From assembly GCA_947561585.1 (NCBI GenBank), contig CANNZV010001455.1:62001-126000 (forward strand): a DNA stretch of 64,000 bases. Direction: 5' to 3'. A program made the position numbers and the translations under genes. How positions within the stretch are numbered: position 1 is the stretch's first letter; every line of letters starts with the position of its first letter. Origin of the DNA: Caprella mutica. Lineage: Eukaryota > Arthropoda > Malacostraca > Amphipoda > Caprellidae. Under the pieces are notes generated by a model. That model worked only from the letters and a program-made list of their open reading frames with translations. It had not been told where the DNA came from and did no database searches. Shown here in pieces: positions 49,501-58,500 of the stretch.

Positions 49501-52500
49501 ATATAGATTACTTTCAAAGATATAGATTACCTTTCAAAGATATAGATTACTTTTCAAAGATATACATTACTTTTCAAAGATATAGATTACTTTTCAAAGA
49601 TATAGATTACTTTCAAAGATATAGATTACTTTCAAAGATATAGATTACTTTTCAAAGATATAGATTACTTTCAAAGATATAGATTACTTTCAAAGATATA
49701 GATTACCTTTCAAAGATATAGATTACTTTCAAAGATATAGATTACTTTCAAAGATATAGATTACTTTTCAAAGATATAGATTACTTTTCAAAGATATAGA
49801 TTACTTTTCAAAGATATAGATTACTTTTCAAAGATATAGATTACTTTTCAAAGATATAGATTACTTTCAAAGATATAGATTACTTTCAAAGATATAGATT
49901 ACTTTCAAAGATATAGATTACCTTTCAAAGATATAGATTACTTTCAAAGATATAGATTACTTTTCAAAGATATAGATTACCTTTCAAAGATATAGATTAC
50001 TTTCAAAGATATAGATTACTTTCAAAGATATAGATTACTTTCAAAGATATAGATTACTTTCAAAGATAAAGATTACTTTTCAAAGATAAAGATTACTTTT
50101 CAAAGATATAGATTACCTTTCAAAGATATAGATTACCTTTCAAAGATATAGATTACTTTTCAAAGATATAGATTACCTTTCAAAGATATAGATTACCTTT
50201 CAAAGATGTAGATCACCTTTCAAAGATATAGATTACTTTCAAAGATATAGATTACTTTCAAAGATATAGATTACTTTTCAAAGATATAGATTACTTTTCA
50301 AAGATATAGATTACTTTTCAAAGATATAGATTACTTTCAAAGATATAGATTACTTTTCAAAGATATAGATTACTTTCAAAGATATAGATTACTTTCAAAG
50401 ATATAGATTACCTTTCAAAGATATAGATTACTTTCAAAGATATAGATTACTTTTCAAAGATATAGATTACCTTTCAAAGATATAGATTACTTTCAAAGAT
50501 ATAGATTACTTTCAAAGATATAGATTACTTTCAAAGATATAGATTACTTTTCAAAGATATAGATTACTTTTCAAAGATATAGATTACCTTTCAAAGATAT
50601 AGATTACTTTTCAAAGATATAGATTACCTTTCAAAGATATAGATTACCTTTCAAAGATATAGATTACCTTTCAAAGATATAGATTACTTTCAAAGATATA
50701 GATTACCTTTCAAAGATATAGATAACTTTTCAAAGATATAGATTACTTTCAAAGATATAGATTACCTTTCAAAGATAAAGATTACTTTTCAAAGATAAAG
50801 ATTACTTTTCAAAGATATAGATTACCTTTCAAAGATAAAGATTACTTTTCAAAGATAAAGATTACTTTTCAAAGATATAAATAACTTTTCAAAGATATAG
50901 ATTACCTTTCAAAGATATAGATTACCTTTCAAAGATATAGATTACCTTTCAAAGATATAGTTTACTTTCAAAGATATAGATTACTTTTCAAAGATATAGA
51001 TTACTTTTCAAAGATATAGATTACTTTCAAAGATATAGATTACTTTCAAAGATATAGATTACTTTTCAAAGATATAGATTACTTTCAAAGATATAGATTA
51101 CTTTCAAAGATATAGATTACCTTTCAAAGATATATATTACTTTCAAAGATATAGATTACTTTCAAAGATATAGATTACTTTTCAAAGATATATATTACTT
51201 TTCAAAGATATAGATTACTTTTCAAAGATATAGATTACTTTTCAAAGATATAGATTACTTTTCAAAGATATAGATTACTTTCAAAGATATAGATTACTTT
51301 CAAAGATATAGATTACTTTCAAAGATATAGATTACTTTCAAAGATATAGATTACTTTCAAAGATATAGATTACTTTTCAAAGATATAGATTACCTTTCAA
51401 AGATATAGATTACTTTCAAAGATATAGATTACTTTCAAAGATATAGATTACTTTTCAAAGATATAGATTACTTTCAAAGATATAGATTACTTTCAAAGAT
51501 ATAGATTACCTTTCAAAGATATAGATTACTTTCAAAGATATAGATTACTTTTCAAAGATATAGATTACCTTTCAAAGATATAGATTACTTTCAAAGATAT
51601 AGATTACTTTCAAAGATATAGATTACTTTCAAAGATATAGATTACTTTTCAAAGATATAGATTACTTTTCAAAGATATAGATTACCTTTCAAAGATATAG
51701 ATTACTTTTCAAAGATATAGATTACCTTTCAAAGATATAGATTACCTTTCAAAGATATAGATTACCTTTCAAAGATATAGATTACTTTCAAAGATATAGA
51801 TTACCTTTCAAAGATATAGATAACTTTTCAAAGATATAGATTACTTTCAAAGATATAGATTACCTTTCAAAGATAAAGATTACTTTTCAAAGATAAAGAT
51901 TACTTTTCAAAGATATAGATTACCTTTCAAAGATAAAGATTACTTTTCAAAGATAAAGATTACTTTTCAAAGATATAAATAACTTTTCAAAGATATAGAT
52001 TACCTTTCAAAGATATAGATTACCTTTCAAAGATATAGATTACCTTTCAAAGATATAGTTTACTTTCAAAGATATAGATTACTTTTCAAAGATATAGATT
52101 ACTTTTCAAAGATATAGATTACTTTCAAAGATATAGATTACTTTCAAAGATATAGATTACTTTTCAAAGATATAGATTACTTTCAAAGATATAGATTACT
52201 TTCAAAGATATAGATTACCTTTCAAAGATATATATTACTTTCAAAGATATAGATTACTTTTCAAAGATATATATTACTTTTCAAAGATATAGATTACTTT
52301 TCAAAGATATAGATTACTTTTCAAAGATATAGATTACTTTTCAAAGATATAGATTACTTTCAAAGATATAGATTACTTTCAAAGATATAGATTACTTTCA
52401 AAGATATAGATTACTTTCAAAGATATAGATTACTTTCAAAGATATAGATTACTTTTCAAAGATATAGATCACCTTTCAAAGATATAGATTACTTTCAAAG

Positions 52501-55500
52501 ATATAGATTACTTTCAAAGATATAGATTACTTTCAAAGATATAGATTACTTTCAAAGATATAGATTACTTTCAAAGATAAAGATTACTTTTCAAAGATAA
52601 AGATTACTTTTCAAAGATATAGATTACCTTTCAAAGATATAGATTACCTTTCAAAGATATAGATTACTTTTCAAAGATATAGATTACCTTTCAAAGATAT
52701 AGATTACCTTTCAAAGATGTAGATCACCTTTCAAAGATATAGATTACTTTCAAAGATATAGATTACTTTCAAAGATATAGATTACTTTTCAAAGATATAG
52801 ATTACTTTTCAAAGATATAGATTACTTTTCAAAGATATAGATTACTTTCAAAGATATAGATTACTTTTCAAAGATATAGATTACTTTCAAAGATATAGAT
52901 TACTTTCAAAGATATAGATTACCTTTCAAAGATATAGATTACTTTCAAAGATATAGATTACTTTTCAAAGATATAGATTACCTTTCAAAGATATAGATTA
53001 CTTTCAAATATATAGATTACTTTCAAAGATATAGATTACTTTCAAAGATATAGATTACTTTTCAAAGATATAGATTACTTTTCAAAGATATAGATTACCT
53101 TTCAAAGATATAGATTACTTTTCAAAGATATAGATTACCTTTCAAAGATATAGATTACCTTTCAAAGATATAGATTACCTTTCAAAGATATAGATTACTT
53201 TCAAAGATATAGATTACCTTTCAAAGATATAGATAACTTTTCAAAGATATAGATAACTTTTCAAAGATATAGATTACCTTTCAAAGATAAAGATTACTTT
53301 TCAAAGATAAAGATTACTTTTCAAAGATATAAATAACTTTTCAAAGATATAGATTACCTTTCAAAGATATAGATTACCTTTCAAAGATATAGATTACCTT
53401 TCAAAGATATAGATTACTTTCAAAGATATAGATAACTTTTCAAAGATATAGATTACTTTTCAAAGATATAGTTTACTTTCAAAGATATAGATAACTTTTC
53501 AAAGATATAGATAACTTTTCAAAAATATAGATTACCTTTCAAAGATATAGATTACTTTTCAAAGATATAGATAACTTTTCAAAGATATAGATTACCTTTC
53601 AAAGATATAGATTACCTTTCAAAGATATAGATTACTTTCAAAGATATAGATTACCTTTCAAAGATATAGATTACTTTCAAAGATATAGATAACTTTTCAA
53701 AGATATAGATTACCTTTCAAAGATATAGATTACTTTTCAAAGATATAGTTTACTTTCAAAGATATAGATAACTTTTCAAAGATATAGATTACTTTTACAA
53801 ACTGAACGAAGATGACAAGAGATAAATGAAGATTACCTCGAAATTTCAACATAAATGGTCGTGATGTGGTTTGTTGTATCCGCTAGTTTGTAGTACTGGA
53901 CACTTCATGATTGATTAATGACAAGCCCCCGATACACATAATTATATATCTATTTGATTTCAAAATAAATAGAATTAAGGTATTAACTTACATTCGGCAT
54001 TAGTGGGTTTGAAAACGCGCAGCACACTCTTAAGAATGTGCAACTAAGTAAATTGCGCGGAGCTGATGCACAGTTGTCAATACGACACAGATTATTGAAC
54101 AACAAAAAGTTGTTCAATTTTCGATAGGAAGTACCTACCTAGTAAGAATCTTTTGAAGATTGAACATTTTTTGATATGCTATCGGTGACAGTGTCGTATC
54201 AATAACTGTGCATTTACCCCATCGAGGAATAACATTACAAATAAAGCAAGTTCCTAATTGGAAATCTAACTCAAGTTGTGATATATAATTGGCATAGCTC
54301 TAGCATACTATTAATAAATACCTAACTAGTTATCTAGACTTTAAAATACACAATATTATTTAAATTAATTCTTCTCAACATAAATAGAGCACATTCCGAC
54401 TTATCGAACAGTTCTAAATTGCCGATCAACTAAGAATAAAATAGTAAAGTTCAAAATAACCTGTTGCACTATACAGGGTGATTCAGAAGTTCTCCAGTAA
54501 TTTTGAGATGGGTTGAGCGTATTAAATATAAATATATGAACTAGGCAATTCTTTTTAGTTTCCAATAATTACTAGTATTTAATATCGTATATTTTTAAAA
54601 TTTTTTATGGAATTTCACCAGCAGGAAAGTTAGCTTCTGATTCATTACGATGCAACTCTGCGTGTGGTAAGCATTGGGGAAGAGTTTGTGCAGATAGTCT
54701 CATGCAACTGTACAATAAAAACTAGACTGTTAAGCGAAAATGAAAATGGCAAAACTGCCAATAGATGAGTTGGTGCAGCGGTTGGAGCAACTCCGACAGA
54801 TTGGAGGCCAGCATTCGAATAGGAGAAGAGTTTATTGAGTAAACTTCTTTGCATGTCTTCTCAGTGTTCTCTAGGATGTATCTTAAGCACTTTAATGTTG
54901 TTCTACCTATTTAAATGTTTAACCTGATACATATTATTTGAGCGTCATCTTGTATATTGTATTCTCAACTGGTCGAAAATTTGGAACCGTTCAATAAATC
55001 TGAAATTATTTCTATATTCAAAGCCTAATAATCAAAAATTCCTTTTTTTTAATGGTAAAATATATTATTTAAAACAAGTTAGTTATATTAACTAGTACTC
55101 ACCTTTTGCACTGTGGCTCGGGTCAGTACATCGAAATTCTTTTTGGCGAAAAGCCCCTTGAAAAAAGCCTCTGAAACAGATTCCCGAATTCCGTTTTTGA
55201 TGGTGAAGTACAGTGGTGAGAATCCTGGAATGGGAATATAGCTACGGTGAATAATTTTAAACCTTCACTACTGGTTGGAACAAATGTATACCACACTGTA
55301 GCAACATAGGTACAGCTTCAATCTAACCTGTTATATTAGCTAATATGACGTAATTACAACCCTAGTTATATGTGATGTCTTTTTGACGTCAGAGTCTCTA
55401 GTACCTACAGTGGTTGTTAAAGTATTTTTCTCGCACACCCCTTGTTTTTTTCAGGAATATAAAATTGAAATAGATTGAAAGGATACAATATATTTGGTTA

Positions 55501-58500
55501 CTAGGGTTGTGACAATATGCTTTATAAATCATAGATCTTAAGAATATCACAGACGGAATGAAATGGTATCGAATACTATATACCGCTGGTGTAGAACCAT
55601 TCAATACTCTTTAATTCTCCCCGTCTATAATATTTCCTGTGATTTATAAAGCATATTGTCACAGTCCTAGTGATAAAAAGACAACAGTAGCTAATAATAA
55701 ATACCAACGGATTCCTCGGTGTTCTCGTCTATGATGTCAAACCCCAATTCTTTTCCGGCTTTTAGGAACTGTGTCCCCACTCCTGTTTTGAACCTCTTCT
55801 CATCCACCACCATTTCGCCCCTCCTGCCGTGGTACCTCTCTGAAAAAACACACATTTTGAAATAAGTAAATATCTTAATGCCGATCATAAAATAACCTAC
55901 CGCGATTTTGCGAAGCTAATAACTAAGTGAACTATATAACAAGAAAATATTAGTTAAAATATTATCCACAATAGGTATATTACAATGGGCATTTTTAATA
56001 CTAATCTTTTAGAACTTCCATTAGATATATAGCTAATTGGCATTGGGTAATTGTTCCTCTACCCTATGTTTAATATTTTATTACCCGTTATTAGGTTACT
56101 TTTAATGAATTCAATTAAAATTAAATTTTCTGCATAGTCTAATTTATTTTATAGATAAAATACATCAAAAAATTGAATAAATATAATTTTAATATCAAGT
56201 CAATATATTCCCGTGCTTATCATAGTTACATTCTTCATGTTTAATACCCGTAGTGTAAAAGCGGAAAACAAATAAATAAACACACGAGGGAAATTATTAG
56301 TATAGAAAAGATAATAAAACTAACTAATATTGAAGAAATCTATTGAAAAAAATGCAGTTTTTTAATCCATTTAAGAAAATTTTATCAAATGATATCGTGG
56401 GGGGCCCATAGAAGATTACAATGGGACTATCTTCTAAGTCCCCACCATTCTCTCAGTGCCACTTTTCACCTGTTTGTCTATTGTAAAGTCCCTTGTAACT
56501 CTCACTCTTCTTGAAGTAAGGCAGCACAGACTTGTAGTCCCAGCCAGTGTTGCCGAGGAAGGCCCAGTGGTCATAGTCATGTTTCGACCCTCTGGAGTAG
56601 CGCAAGTTACCTGTGGAGGAACCTCCACCCACCACCTTGCCCTGCGTCAGAATGGAGGCCTGGGGGAATCTGGTAATTAGTTCTACATTTCTGGGAAAGT
56701 GGCTATTGCCATATGGCCTTTATCCATCAAGTTCAAAGGAACTAAAAACATGTTTAAACTTTAAAGCAGCTCAAACATGTTCCCAAAGAAGTTAAGTATC
56801 GCACACTGTTCTCACGTTCATGAAGTATCCTTGTTGTGCGAATTTTTGCGACTGTAAAGGGAAGAACCAGTCCAGGTCAGTGCCTATCATTATTGGGGGG
56901 AAACTCGGCACTATAGTCTCAGGGGTGGCCGAAGCCCCGGCCTCCAGTAGCAGCACACTGGCACCTGTTTCGGACAGTCGGGTGGCAACGATGCATCCAG
57001 CGGTACCTGCTCCCACTGAGTGAAAAGAATTGCAGTTAGGAGTAATCCAGATAGGGCGTTTTATGACGCGGGTTAAAAAAACGCGCGTTTTGAATTACCA
57101 TATATGGTAACACCCGGCAAACGCGCTCTCGCTAATCGCTTGAGAGAAACCTTAGTTTAAGTGTGTGAAAATCTATTGAACTTTTAGTAACTCGAAACGC
57201 GCGATTTCTGACGCTCGTTAGAAACTGCCCCGTTAGTACTAGGCCTTCCCCTTAGAGGCGAATTGGTTTTAAGAAATTGGTTAAAAGGTTAGTGTGTTCT
57301 TCTTAAAAATATATCTTTGAAATTAAATATAAGCGACATCTTTGCTTGATTTACAGAGAAATTTGGAAATAACAAATCAGCGTTCACTTTTTCATATTTG
57401 TTTTTGTTTGTTTGGAAAAAAAACATCTTCCGTTTCTTATGAAAGAGTACTTAAGAGGCGTACACACGTAGGGTTTTTTAAGTCTTTCCACTAGACTTTT
57501 TGCTAAGCTCCTCCTACTTTTACCACGAGAATATTTATTTCAGTTGGTATCCATGATACTTTCAGGTATCATGGATACCCACTAAAATAAATAATAATTA
57601 TATAGTTTTTTTTTTATATATTCTTTTGGGAAAAGTAGGAGGAGAAGACTTAAAAAACTCTAACATGTGTACGGCCCTTTACAAATACAAAAAACTGTGC
57701 GCAATTATATGTAGCTCAGTAGTCTATGCAATTGCACATATCACCCCCCCCCCCCTCCTTACCCACAATGAGGTCGTAGGCCCCTTTAATCACCCTCCTT
57801 ACCCACAATGAAGTCGTAGGCTCTCTTAATCACCCTCCTTACCCACAATGAAGTCGTAGGCTCTCTTAATCACCCCCCTTACCCAGAATGAAGTCGTAGG
57901 CTCTCTTAATCACCCCCCTTACCCACAATGAAGTCGTAGGCTCTCTTAATCACCCCCCTTACCCACAATGAAGTCGTAGGCCCCCTTAATCACACCCGCC
58001 TCATCCAGATTAAGGGGCAGGTCCGTTATCAGTACATTCAGGATAAGGCGGAACACGAACATCAAATCTTGTAACTTGGACGGGAAAACTCTGTAGGGAG
58101 GAACATGGAGAGTATCTTTGGGTGACAAGGAAATGATTTCTCCTATGGTTAGGTAATGGACTAAAAGAGTAAAGAAACTATCTAATAATTGTGAATAAAG
58201 GCCCGGTTACACCGCCCGAACTTTGTTGGAGCGTTTTTTTTGAACGGTAGGGAGAGTGGACTTAAATTCGACAACGCTAGTCACCACGCACAAAAGGGGA
58301 AAAAATTGGAAACACAGGGGGGGGGGGGGGGGGTTGGGAGCTGAAACCGGAGTTGCTATAGTGCTGGCATTACGTCTGTAAGCGTTATTTGACGCTGATG
58401 CGAACATTGAAAGGATTGGAGCGCTCAGACACTGCCATAGCACTGTTCATCATCGCAATGGATCGCTGCTACAGCGCCCAACAACGTTCAAACTTGCGTC

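Noticed and set aside
48040..53806. Possible CRISPR array
   Set aside because: Units are contiguous with no unique spacers, and the DNA is eukaryotic; it is a minisatellite.
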